Below the pieces are notes generated by a model that was not told where the DNA came from, searched no databases, and saw only the letters and a list, made by a program, of their open reading frames with translations. Position numbers and translations under genes: made by a program. This document shows, one piece after another, positions 1 through 6,849 of a stretch of DNA of 16,564 nt (positions are counted from its first letter, which is position 1; every line of letters begins with the position of its first letter). Origin of the DNA: JAHQVK01 sp039819565 (GTDB taxonomy: Bacteria; Myxococcota; Kuafuiibacteriia; Kuafuiibacteriales; Kuafuiibacteriaceae); the NCBI GenBank assembly GCA_039819565.1, contig JBCBRU010000135.1, positions 1-16,564 on the forward strand. Direction: 5' to 3'.

Positions 1-280
1 AGGCAGTTTTCGCCCCTGGCGTTCACGTGAGAAGGGCGCATATTGGCCATATGCAACCGACGAGAGGCGAAGCCGGCGGGGGCGCCAGGGGCGAAAAGCG
101 CCCGCGAATTATGTAAGGAATCATCCTGACAGGGGACTAGCACATGCCCAACGCTTCGCTCGATGCATGATGGGTATGTTGCGGCAGCTGCGGAACTCAA
201 GCGGCTGAGCTTCTTCCTTTCGAGGGATCTGCCTTCCTCCCCGAAGGGACAGCATCTCAGATCACCGACGCCGGATGCAC
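1..280. other. Gene-free left edge carrying nested inverted repeats
   Basis: I see no supportable coding region here; the short frames that cross it lack family resemblance. What it does hold is a palindromic structure at 7-97 (listed separately). After it comes a relatively AT-rich patch (about 104-130) unlike the GC-rich surroundings, then ordinary GC-rich sequence leading to the 3' end of the acetyltransferase gene. The composition change and the inverted repeat could mark the end of a small mobile or repetitive element, but no transposase, target duplication or second end is visible. Confidence 0.5.
7..97. repeat. Perfect 15-bp inverted repeat with nested hairpin
   Basis: TTTTCGCCCCTGGCG at 7-21 is the exact reverse complement of CGCCAGGGGCGAAAA at 83-97. 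Between the arms lie an 8-bp palindrome TCACGTGA (23-30) and a second hairpin GCATAT-TGGCC-ATATGC (38-54). The T-tract is 5' and the A-tract 3' of the stem, the reverse of an intrinsic terminator on either strand, so termination is not the natural reading. A small non-autonomous inverted-repeat element (MITE-like or REP-like) or a structured recombination or protein-binding site fits better. Only one copy is in this window. Confidence 0.6.
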
Positions 281-865
281 CTACGAGTAGGCATCGAGAG
301 GCCGGGGGGTCCGGGCGAAGTGAATCGCGGGGCGTCCGGGGCCTTCCGCGTCGGGAGTGACCCCCACCAGGGCGTATCCCATCCGCGTCCAGAACTGCAC
401 GGCATGCGGTCGATGGACCTCCATGTTCATGAGCGCCTTCAGGGGGTCGGCGTAAAGGTCCTGGTCGAAGAGGGACGTGGCTCCGACTTCATCCGAAGTG
501 CTCAGCACCACGACCGTCGCTCCGAGCTCCACCAAGCGCGCCTCGACGTCGCGCACGAGGCGTGATCCCACCCGCTTTCCATGATGCTCTCGAGCGACGA
601 GGAGCGGGTGGATCTCCCAAACCCCAGCGTAGAGATTCACGCACGATATCCACCCCTGAGGCTCGCGGCTTGGAAGAACCGCAACCCGCGTAAAGCGGCC
701 GTCGGTGGTGCTGCAGGCACCCTCCACCTCTTCTCGCGCCGCGCGCTCGGTGGGCAGCCAGTTCGGGGCGTGCATCGCCGCGCTGGCCAGCGAGAGAGCC
801 ACCAGGGCGGACACGCAGTCTTCATCGGACGGGTCGAGGTCGATGATGGAGCTGGACGCGGACAT
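281..865 (-). CDS. GNAT acetyltransferase, aminoglycoside 6'-N-acetyltransferase-like
   Basis: A 194-residue cytoplasmic protein of the GNAT fold, predicted to move the acetyl group of acetyl-CoA onto an amine. The AAC(6')-I-like signature is visible in order: EIHPLLV (84-90), the acetyl-CoA loop HGKRVG (95-100) followed by a helix, a strand with TSDE (123-126), the TSLF..DLY.DPL segment (130-142), and the C-terminal FW.RMGY..VGV.PDAEGPGRP (158-179). That last motif, in the form VGVIPDANGPGKPDI, is characteristic of aminoglycoside 6'-acetyltransferases and close relatives. The start is ATG at 865 with only a weak purine stretch upstream. It is monocistronic as seen, with 182 bp to the next gene. 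Whether it modifies aminoglycosides or another amine cannot be told from sequence; chromosomal AAC(6')-like proteins often have other or unknown substrates. Confidence 0.82.
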   Translation of the reverse strand: MSASSSIIDLDPSDEDCVSALVALSLASAAMHAPNWLPTERAAREEVEGACSTTDGRFTRVAVLPSREPQGWISCVNLYAGVWEIHPLLVAREHHGKRVGSRLVRDVEARLVELGATVVVLSTSDEVGATSLFDQDLYADPLKALMNMEVHRPHAVQFWTRMGYALVGVTPDAEGPGRPAIHFARTPRPLDAYS

Positions 866-1047
866 CTCTGCTCGCAGTCTACTCTGACCTCCCCAGGTTT
901 AGGCGCCCGTTCGCGCCGATCGACGAAACTCCGCTTAGTCTCGACCCCCTCTTGAAGTCCCGGTGGCCGCGCGGTCTCCGAGTCACCCGGATGCAGGGAG
1001 AACTCGGGGGGGATGGAGTCCGTTGATCTGGTTGGCTGGGGCCTGTT

Positions 1048-1812
1048 TCAGCTATCTCTCTCGGTGAAAGTCTCGAGTTCGGCCTTCAGGGCCCGGAGGG
1101 AGGCCACGTTGGCGGCCTTGAGGGCGTCGAAGGTCGGCGCCTCCCCGCTGAGATCCCCGAGCTCGCTCATCACCACGTGCACGACGTCATGGCCCGCGAC
1201 GGACTTCATCTCGGTCAGCCAGCGCTCGACGTGGGGGAGGCTCGATACATCGTAGAGAGCCGTGAACTCGGGCTGCAGCTGGCCGATCTCTGCATAGGCG
1301 GCGAGGTCCGCAATGGTTGCCTCTTCGCCGGCCAAGAACCGCGAGCCGGCCAGCCATCCTTCGTTGAGGACTTTGAGTCCTCGCGTCAGGGAACGCTCGG
1401 CTTCGGCCAGAACATCGTCGCTGAAGTGGAGGTCCTTTCGAACCTGGCGCGCCACCAAGGTGGAGGCCGGGCGGACGGCGCGGTGGTGGTAGTGCAGATA
1501 CCAGTCGACCTTGGCCCGCTGGTGGAGATCCTCGGGGTACATATCGGTCCAACCGTGTCTCTGACATAGATAGGCCATGATCGCGTTGGCCTCGGCCAGG
1601 ACGAAGCCGGTCTCCGGCTCCCGCAGCACCGGCACCGTGCCGGCGGGATTGAGCGCGAGATAGGCAGGGTTGCGGCTACCGCGCTCGCCCTTGGCCCCCG
1701 GGTTCGTCAGCTCCAGCTGAAAAGGCCGTCGCTTGTGGACGAGCAACCAGAGCACGGCTCGGACCGGCTGGGAGAAAGGCACTCCGTGAATGATCAAATC
1801 GTGTGTGGGCAC
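1048..1812 (-). CDS. Glutathione S-transferase family protein
   Basis: A 254-residue cytosolic GST with an N-terminal thioredoxin-like glutathione-binding domain (about 5-85) and an all-helical C-terminal domain (about 95-215). Seen in sequence: Ser14 in the VPFSQPVRA loop, a possible theta-class catalytic serine; the cis-proline at VP (Pro61) after LNPAGT; the glutamate of the glutathione-gamma-glutamyl site (Glu74); and the N-capping TIADLAAY motif (166-173). The family's usual Glu/Asp-Ser pair reads EANAI here, so the serine is alanine. The last 35 residues form an extra helix-rich tail. The start is GTG at 1812: an in-frame stop lies five codons upstream and no ATG is available near the N-terminal strand. 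A promoter at 1936-1963 and a palindrome at 1836-1859 precede it. The substrate is unknown; detoxification of electrophiles is the family role. Confidence 0.87.
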   Translation of the reverse strand: MPTHDLIIHGVPFSQPVRAVLWLLVHKRRPFQLELTNPGAKGERGSRNPAYLALNPAGTVPVLREPETGFVLAEANAIMAYLCQRHGWTDMYPEDLHQRAKVDWYLHYHHRAVRPASTLVARQVRKDLHFSDDVLAEAERSLTRGLKVLNEGWLAGSRFLAGEEATIADLAAYAEIGQLQPEFTALYDVSSLPHVERWLTEMKSVAGHDVVHVVMSELGDLSGEAPTFDALKAANVASLRALKAELETFTERDS

Positions 1813-1835
1813 CGCGGTTCGATATCAACGATCCA

Positions 1836-1859
1836 GGACCCGGCGGTACCGGCGGGGCC
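1836..1859. promoter_or_regulatory. Imperfect GC-rich palindrome upstream of the GST start
   Basis: The sequence is symmetric about the GGTACC core: 1839-1856 is self-complementary except for one mismatched pair (43/52 of the 1800s), and symmetry continues outward to GG/CC. It begins 24 bp before the GTG start of the minus-strand GST gene and lies downstream of the predicted promoter. It would therefore be either a repressor operator in the leader or an mRNA hairpin close to the start. The symmetry is seen; the function is inferred. Confidence 0.4.
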
Positions 1860-1935
1860 GATCTTGGGCGACCCGAACGGCCGAGCCCGCCTCAGTTGTT
1901 CCATAGACCTGACGAATGTCAGCAGAAAAGACTTT

Positions 1936-1963
1936 ATTGTACGAGATGATGAAACAATGCCAA
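1936..1963 (-). promoter_or_regulatory. Sigma70-like promoter for the GST gene
   Basis: Read on the minus strand, TTGGCA (1963-1958) is followed after 16 bp by TACAAT (1941-1936), matching the sigma70 -35 and -10 consensus at five of six positions each. It sits in the only AT-rich patch (about 1910-1960) between the PilZ-like gene and the GST gene. The predicted transcript would begin near 1929, giving a leader of about 115 nt before the GTG at 1812. Confidence 0.5.
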
Positions 1964-2023
1964 GGAGAGAGGTCCTCATCTTGTGGTTCGAGGGGCGCAG
2001 ACAGCAGGCAGAGAGCTCCCGGG

Positions 2024-2686
2024 TCAGCTAATAACCCGCTTGCGGGCCGCGCTCACGATCTGAGTCCGCAGGTTTCCTTGCTTCGCGATCCGGCGGGCAA
2101 TTTCGAGGGGGATTTTGGGCACCAGTTTGAGAGCGATGGGGATGGGAGTTCGGGGGTCATAGACGAGGGCCTCCATGACTTGAAGGTTGCCCGCCAGCTT
2201 GGGTTGCTTGGCGATCTGCTCGATGAGGCGCTTGGGCACGAGCTTGCTTCGAAACCAACCCACTACCTCCTGGGCGGTCAAGCCGGGGTTGGTGAGCAAG
2301 TAGGGATGCAAGGTCTGATCGGAGTCCCGGAGGATCCGGCGGCGAACGTCGACGGGCCCCAGACGGGCCATCTTGATCTTGTCGGCTTTGCTCAGAGGCT
2401 CGTCTCCGCCTCGGCCCGGACCGGAGGCGGCATCCCCAAAGTTGAGATTGAGCAGCGCTTGCTTCGCCGTGTCTTCGAGCATGAGCGCCGCCTGCCCCGA
2501 GGCGTGCTGCACCACTTGTCCCTCGATACGAGCGCGCTCGGTACCCTCGAGCTTGAGCACCACCGTGACCGTTTCGAAGAGGGGAAGGGGCTCGGGCGCG
2601 GGCACCATCACGCCTCCGTGCGCGATCACGCCCTGGCGTGCCTCGCTCCAGGTCGCGGCATCGAGGGGCCATTCGAGGACCGTCAT
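2024..2686 (-). CDS. PilZ-like domain protein with C-terminal helical repeat
   Basis: A 220-residue soluble protein with no signal peptide or membrane segment. Residues about 20-75 look like a PilZ-type beta-barrel of the kind common in myxobacteria (GGVMVPAPEPLPLFETVTVVL, then GQVV, then ALMLED). The upstream RxxxR c-di-GMP signature of canonical PilZ domains is not obvious, so nucleotide binding is doubtful. Residues about 98-215 form paired short helices with recurring LxNP / DPRTP elements (HPYLLTNPGLTAQEVV, then VYDPRTPIPIALKLVPKIPLEIARRIA), a pattern I associate with deltaproteobacterial proteins of unknown function with HEAT-like repeats. The start is ATG at 2686, 44 bp after the LysR stop on the same strand, so co-transcription is possible. 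Any role in signalling or protein-protein contact is inference. Confidence 0.62.
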   Translation of the reverse strand: MTVLEWPLDAATWSEARQGVIAHGGVMVPAPEPLPLFETVTVVLKLEGTERARIEGQVVQHASGQAALMLEDTAKQALLNLNFGDAASGPGRGGDEPLSKADKIKMARLGPVDVRRRILRDSDQTLHPYLLTNPGLTAQEVVGWFRSKLVPKRLIEQIAKQPKLAGNLQVMEALVYDPRTPIPIALKLVPKIPLEIARRIAKQGNLRTQIVSAARKRVIS

Positions 2687-2730
2687 CGTTTCCGAACGCT
2701 ACTGGATCCCGTGAGCAAAAGTGAGGCGCT

Positions 2731-3684
2731 CTACCTCCCACCTTTGCACCCAGGGCGTCGAAGCCGCCCACCCCCCAGGTCCGCGATACGGCGCCTCCAG
2801 AAGAGACTCCTCGCCGACGTCTGATGCCGTTCGTGCCAGTACATCATGATCTTGCGGGGAGGCTGCGGCCACGGAGGCTCGATGAGAGAAAGATCGTGGC
2901 CGTAGGTCTCCGCGAGGACGCTCGGAAGGGTCGCGATCATCGGAGTGCCCACGATGAGTGTGAGGGCGGTGTCGAAGTCGCCCACCTGGAGGGCGACCCG
3001 CCGCGTCCGCCCCAGCTCGGCGAGCTTCCGGTCGAGGCGGAACCCGGCCTCAGCGCCAAAAACCACCCTCGCCTGGGGACGTGCGCAAAACGCATCGAGG
3101 TCGCCGGCGGCCAGCGGGTACTGCGGATCGAAATATACGGCGTCCTCGAACTTGAGGGCCAGACGGGCCATGATTCCCGCGTTGAGGTCGGTACTCGCGG
3201 GGGCGAGGGCCAGATCCAGCGAGCCTTGCTGGAGGTGCTCAAAGATCTCGAAGTTGGACCCCCGCGACTGGATCTCGAAGTTAAGATGCGGCGCCTCGGC
3301 CATAGCGAGGCGCAGCAGCGGCGCCATGATGAGGTCCCGCACCACCGCGTTGGTGGAAATTCTGAGCGTTCCTCGGTCCGAGCTCGGATCGTAGACGTCG
3401 GGCTCGCAGAGCGCTTCGAGCTGCCGGAGCGCCTCGCGGGCCGCGGGGACCAAAGCCGTGGCCCGCTCCGTGGGCTCGACCCCCTGGCCGGCACGCACGA
3501 AGAGGGGATCATCAAGGCGCCGGCGCAAGGCCTCTAGCCAGTAGCTGACCGTGGACTGGTTCATGTCGAGGACCTTGGCTGCAGCGGTCAGGGAGCCCAC
3601 CTCGTGAATGGTGAGCAGAATGCGCAGCTGCCGGCCGTCGATATCCAGGTAGTCCGAGGCTTCGCCGGGCCCCTTCATGGTCAT
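2731..3684 (-). CDS. LysR-family transcriptional regulator
   Basis: A 317-residue LTTR of normal length. The winged helix-turn-helix occupies about 15-75, with the recognition region SLTAAAKVLDMNQSTVSYWLEALRRRLDDPLFVR typical of the family. A linker helix (about 75-95) is followed by the periplasmic-binding-protein-like effector domain (about 98-295), which includes GTLRISTN and GSLDLALAP. The start is ATG at 3684; a second in-frame ATG two codons later is equally possible, and there is no strong Shine-Dalgarno. It is divergent from the GST/PNPOx pair with 78 bp between starts, the classical LTTR arrangement in which the regulator controls the neighbour and itself. The effector is unknown. 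The C-terminal tail (about 295-317) is unusually rich in Arg and Gly. Confidence 0.93.
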   Translation of the reverse strand: MTMKGPGEASDYLDIDGRQLRILLTIHEVGSLTAAAKVLDMNQSTVSYWLEALRRRLDDPLFVRAGQGVEPTERATALVPAAREALRQLEALCEPDVYDPSSDRGTLRISTNAVVRDLIMAPLLRLAMAEAPHLNFEIQSRGSNFEIFEHLQQGSLDLALAPASTDLNAGIMARLALKFEDAVYFDPQYPLAAGDLDAFCARPQARVVFGAEAGFRLDRKLAELGRTRRVALQVGDFDTALTLIVGTPMIATLPSVLAETYGHDLSLIEPPWPQPPRKIMMYWHERHQTSARSLFWRRRIADLGGGRLRRPGCKGGR

Positions 3685-3686
3685 GG

Positions 3687-3705
3687 CTATCAGATTCTTC
3701 GATAG
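3687..3705. promoter_or_regulatory. LysR-type operator (T-N11-A box)
   Basis: CTATC (3687-3691) and GATAG (3701-3705) form a perfect 5-bp inverted repeat spaced by 9 bp. That spacing gives exactly T-N11-A, the LTTR recognition motif. It starts 3 bp upstream of the LysR ATG and ends 57 bp before the GST start, placed to bind LysR, repress its own gene and activate the divergent one. A third CTATC occurs at 3718-3722. Confidence 0.6.
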
Positions 3706-3710
3706 GGGAC

Positions 3711-3734
3711 TTCGAGTCTATCGGGTTTCTCGAA
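3711..3734. promoter_or_regulatory. Second inverted repeat in the LysR/GST divergent region
   Basis: TTCGAG (3711-3716) and CTCGAA (3729-3734) are exact reverse complements separated by 12 bp. The repeat lies between the T-N11-A box and the GST start, where an LTTR activation site would be expected. No convincing -10/-35 pair can be assigned around it. Confidence 0.35.
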
Positions 3735-3762
3735 CGGAACCGCGAGGGCATGTTCCGAGCGC

Positions 3763-4371
3763 ATGAAGCTCTACGGACATCCCCTGTCAGGCCACGCTCA
3801 CCGTCCCCGCGCGCTTCTCCGCATTCTCGGGGTGCCCTTCGAGGAGGTCGTGGTGGACCTCAAAAGCGGCGAGCACAAGCGTCCCGCCTTCCTAGCTCTC
3901 AACCCGCTCGGCCAGGTGCCGGTGCTCGAACACGACGGGCGGGTGCTCCGAGACTCCACCGCCATCCTCGTGTACCTTGCCCGGACCTTCGACGAGAGCG
4001 GCGAATGGCTCCCGGAGGAGCCGGCCGCATCGGCGGCGATCCAGCAGTGGCTATCGGCTGCAGTGCTGGAGATCCGGGAGGGCCCCTTCGCGCTCCGACT
4101 TCACAGACTGTTCGGGGCCGAGCTGGACTACGGAAAGGCGTGGCGCCGAACCGAGAGCCTCTTCAACACCCTCTTCGAGCCCCACCTCGAGAGTTCGCGC
4201 TGGCTCGTGGGGGATCGACCGACGGTCGCTGACCTCGCTTGCTATGGGTACATCGCGCGGGCCCACGAGGGCGACTTCAGCCTCGAAGCCTATCCCCATC
4301 TTCGAGCCTGGCTCGGACGCGTGGAGGCCATCGACAACTTCCCCGCCATGCCCAAGGCGGCGGATCTATGA
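3763..4371 (+). CDS. Glutathione S-transferase family protein
   Basis: A 202-residue GST, the usual length. The thioredoxin-like domain (1-80) starts at the first residue with MKLYGHPLSGHAHRPR, carrying a possible catalytic Ser9. The cis-proline is in GQVPVL (Pro53) and the acidic-Ser pair in RDSTAI (Asp64-Ser65). The helical domain (about 88-195) contains the N-cap motif TVADLACYGY (154-163). It belongs to the bacterial GSTs that conjugate or reduce electrophiles with glutathione in the cytoplasm. The ATG at 3763 is chosen because the fold begins immediately; an ATG at 3750 is in another frame. Its stop overlaps the start of the PNPOx-family gene (ATGA), so the two are translationally coupled. 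It is probably controlled by the divergent LysR protein. Confidence 0.92.
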   Translation: MKLYGHPLSGHAHRPRALLRILGVPFEEVVVDLKSGEHKRPAFLALNPLGQVPVLEHDGRVLRDSTAILVYLARTFDESGEWLPEEPAASAAIQQWLSAAVLEIREGPFALRLHRLFGAELDYGKAWRRTESLFNTLFEPHLESSRWLVGDRPTVADLACYGYIARAHEGDFSLEAYPHLRAWLGRVEAIDNFPAMPKAADL

Positions 4372-5324
4372 CCGCCCCGCCCGGCTGGGACCGGGAGACC
4401 TCGCCCTATCACTCTGGGGAGCAAGAGCTGCAGGCCCGCCTCAACCGCCGACAGCGTCAGGAGGACCTGGGGAGACGCCTTCATCGCCCCTATCTCTTGG
4501 AGCAGCACCGGTCGTTCTTCGCCCAACTCCCCTTCGTCGCGGCGGGGAGCGTGGACGATCACGGGTGGCCCTGGGCCTCGTTCCTGTTTGGAAACCCCGG
4601 CTTCGTCTCGAGCCCCGACGACCGCACCTTGGTCATCGAAAGTGAACCTGTGGTGGGAGACCCGCTCGCCTCGAATCTGGCCGAACGGAGGCCGTTAGGG
4701 CTCCTCGGCATCGAGCTCTCCACGCGCCGGCGGAATCGAGCCAACGGCGTGATCCGAGAGCACGGAGCCAGGCGCATTGTCGTCGAAGTGGTACAATCCT
4801 ATGGAAACTGTCCGCAGTACATCCAAACCCGTGATCTGGCCCCCATCGGCCCCGGACCCGGCCTGGTTCGGAGTTTCCGCGTCATGGATGGAGCGCTGGT
4901 GGAGGTCATTCGGCGCGCCGATACCTTCTTCGTGGCTAGCTACAACGATCGCGAGGATATCCGAGATACCGGAGGCGTGGACCTGAGCCACCGCGGCGGT
5001 CGCCCTGGGTTCGTCAAGATCGAAGGTCGGACGCTGACCGTGCCGGATTTCCCCGGCAATAATGCTTTCAACACCCTGGGCAACTTTCTCGTCACCCCCC
5101 GAGCCGGCCTGCTCTTCGCCGACTTTGACAGCGGCGACCTCTGGCAGCTCACAGGAAGGGTGGAGCTTCAGTGGGAGCCCGAGTCTGCCGCCCGTGCTTT
5201 CGCGGGAGCGGAGCGGTCCTGGCGCTTCCACCTCGATCACGGCCGGCATCTCCCCGGCGCCAGTCCCCTGCGGGGGCCCCTCCTCGAGATGTCCCCCCGC
5301 ACCTTAAAGACCGGCACCTGGTAG
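4368..5324 (+). CDS. PNPOx-family flavin-binding protein (split-barrel oxidoreductase)
   Basis: A 318-residue soluble protein with two split-barrel segments of the pyridoxamine 5'-phosphate oxidase superfamily: about 45-150 (FVAAGSVDDHGWPWASFLFG, then DDRTLVI) and about 180-290. The second carries the signature GGVDLSHRGGRPGFVK, then DFPGNNAFNTLGN and PRAGLLFADFDSGD, typical of the larger flavin-nucleotide-binding branch. That branch is not the vitamin B6 enzyme; it is often found beside or fused to ferredoxin-reductase modules, and its substrates are mostly unknown. The frame is open further upstream, but ATG 4368 is preferred because it overlaps the GST stop by 4 bp. Pairing with a GST and a LysR regulator suggests reduction or detoxification of a small aromatic or electrophilic compound (inference). 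It converges on the decarboxylase gene 51 bp away. Confidence 0.87.
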   Translation: MTAPPGWDRETSPYHSGEQELQARLNRRQRQEDLGRRLHRPYLLEQHRSFFAQLPFVAAGSVDDHGWPWASFLFGNPGFVSSPDDRTLVIESEPVVGDPLASNLAERRPLGLLGIELSTRRRNRANGVIREHGARRIVVEVVQSYGNCPQYIQTRDLAPIGPGPGLVRSFRVMDGALVEVIRRADTFFVASYNDREDIRDTGGVDLSHRGGRPGFVKIEGRTLTVPDFPGNNAFNTLGNFLVTPRAGLLFADFDSGDLWQLTGRVELQWEPESAARAFAGAERSWRFHLDHGRHLPGASPLRGPLLEMSPRTLKTGTW

Positions 5325-5375
5325 CTCCGCCGCGTCGCTAGCCGGGTTGGGTTGCGTTGGATCAGGCTCGGGCGA

Positions 5376-6827
5376 TCAGGAGGCGGCCTCCCGTTCGATC
5401 GCGCTCAACATGGCGTGAATATCCTCGTCCCGAGTATACTTACCCATCGACGTGATCCGGAGGTGACGCCGCCCGTCCACGACCGCCGAGCTCAGATGAA
5501 ACTCACCGGTCCGGAGGAGGCGATCCCGGATATGCTGCTGAAGGTCGTCGTCGTCCCCGTAGCGGAAGCAGAGGATGTTGCTCTCGGGAGCGTAGGGCAC
5601 CTCGAAACCGGGTCGCGCGGCGATGATCTGGGCGAAGCGAGCCACCTCTTCGCTGCGGTCGTCGATGAACTCGCCCAGCGCGCGTTCCCCTTGAAAGGCC
5701 AAGGTCAGGAAGACCTTCACCCCGAGCCCCGCCTTCGTGCACTCCACGGCGCGCCGCATAGCGCTGTAGCTCTCGCCGTCGTCGTCCCAGGCGAGATAGC
5801 TCGCGTCCTGCTGAAAGGCGCGGGCGAAGTCGCCCGCCTCGCGAAGCAGCACCGCCGCGCACAGCGCCGGCACCTGCATCATTTTGTGGGTATCCCAGAC
5901 GATGGAGTCAGCGAGCTCCAGGCCGTCGAGATACTTGCGGGCGCGGGGGGCGAGGAGTGACGAGGCCCCGTGGCAGGCGTCCGCGTGAAACCAGATATCG
6001 TGGGCCCGGCAGAACTCCCCAATAGGCCGAAGCGGATCGTAAAGCCCCGTCGCGGTGGAGCAGGCGTTGGCAATGAGAGCCATGGGACGGCGCCCGTCGG
6101 CCCGAACTTGGCGCAGCACCCCCTCCAGCGAAGAGGGTTCGATGATACCAAAGCGAGTGGTCGGAATGGCATAGATACCCCTCGCACCCACCCCAATCAT
6201 CGAGACGGCACGAGCGCAGGAGTAGTGGGAGACGGCCGGAACCATGACTGCGAGGTCGGGGGGGGTCCCGTCCTGCCACGCGTCCGGGGCGGCCCGAGCC
6301 CGGGCGGCGAGGAGCGCGGTCAGGTTGCCGAGGGAGCCTCCGTGGGTGAGGACGCCCCCCGCGTGGCCAAGCTTCGCGCCGGTCGACGGCGGGGAGGCTC
6401 CCGGAAAAGGCTGCGGCGCCCAGCCGACTTTCTTCAGCATCCAGTTGACCACCGCGAACTCCAAGGTCGCCGCGGAAGGTCCCATCTCGTAGATACCCAT
6501 GGGGTTGTTGGTCACCCCGTTGAGAAGCCCCGCCAGTCCGCCAGCGAGGTCCGGCGCCCCCACCTGGTGCGCGAGATACCTTGGATGGTGCAGCATGGCG
6601 CTGTGCTCGAGGTAGGAGGCGAGAAAGCTCCGGAAGCTCTCCCGGGTCATGCCTCCGCCATCCAGCCAACGCTCGATCTCGAGCGCGTCGTAGATCTCCC
6701 GCAGCGGGGCGAAGCCGCTGGCGGGCCCCTCTCCATCACTCATGCGCCCCACGTGGGCGGAGAGGGCCGACACCGTGTCGATCGCGGTCCCTTCGAAATC
6801 ACGGAGCTCACGGGCAGCATCGGTCAT
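5376..6827 (-). CDS. Group II pyridoxal-phosphate-dependent decarboxylase
   Basis: A 483-residue cytoplasmic enzyme of the glutamate/aromatic/diaminobutyrate decarboxylase family (fold type I). Visible landmarks: an N-terminal segment with HHPRYLAHQVGAPDLAG (80-96); NNPMGIYEMGPSAATLE (107-123); the phosphate-binding THGGSLGNLTAL (161-172); the ring-stacking histidine in VSHYS (His201); the PLP-nitrogen aspartate in HADACHG (Asp283; HVDAAYG in many relatives); and the Schiff-base lysine in WDTHKMM (Lys315). It removes the alpha-carboxyl of an amino acid to give an amine. The substrate cannot be assigned; the N-terminal region resembles the diaminobutyrate/cysteine-sulfinate branch more than aromatic decarboxylases. 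The ATG at 6827 has no Shine-Dalgarno and sits at the edge of a hairpin (6826-6849). Confidence 0.88.
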   Translation of the reverse strand: MTDAARELRDFEGTAIDTVSALSAHVGRMSDGEGPASGFAPLREIYDALEIERWLDGGGMTRESFRSFLASYLEHSAMLHHPRYLAHQVGAPDLAGGLAGLLNGVTNNPMGIYEMGPSAATLEFAVVNWMLKKVGWAPQPFPGASPPSTGAKLGHAGGVLTHGGSLGNLTALLAARARAAPDAWQDGTPPDLAVMVPAVSHYSCARAVSMIGVGARGIYAIPTTRFGIIEPSSLEGVLRQVRADGRRPMALIANACSTATGLYDPLRPIGEFCRAHDIWFHADACHGASSLLAPRARKYLDGLELADSIVWDTHKMMQVPALCAAVLLREAGDFARAFQQDASYLAWDDDGESYSAMRRAVECTKAGLGVKVFLTLAFQGERALGEFIDDRSEEVARFAQIIAARPGFEVPYAPESNILCFRYGDDDDLQQHIRDRLLRTGEFHLSSAVVDGRRHLRITSMGKYTRDEDIHAMLSAIEREAAS

Positions 6828-6849
6828 GATGGCGGGAAGGTCCCATCAT
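6826..6849. promoter_or_regulatory. Inverted repeat over the decarboxylase start codon
   Basis: ATGATGG (6826-6832) and CCATCAT (6843-6849) are perfect 7-bp inverted repeats separated by 10 bp. In the minus-strand mRNA the 3' arm ends inside the ATG start codon (6827-6825), so a hairpin would pair part of the start and the space where a ribosome binding site should be. It may equally be a DNA operator between the divergent decarboxylase and ada genes. The symmetry is observed; function is inferred. Confidence 0.42.

Noticed and set aside
1916..2824. 302-codon plus-strand frame opposite the PilZ-like gene
   Set aside because: Antisense shadow typical of GC-rich DNA; its translation has no family resemblance and the opposite strand carries convincing domains.
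4239..4367. Upstream extension of the PNPOx-family protein into the GST gene
   Set aside because: Would overlap the GST by more than 130 bp; the ATGA junction at 4368 is the natural start.
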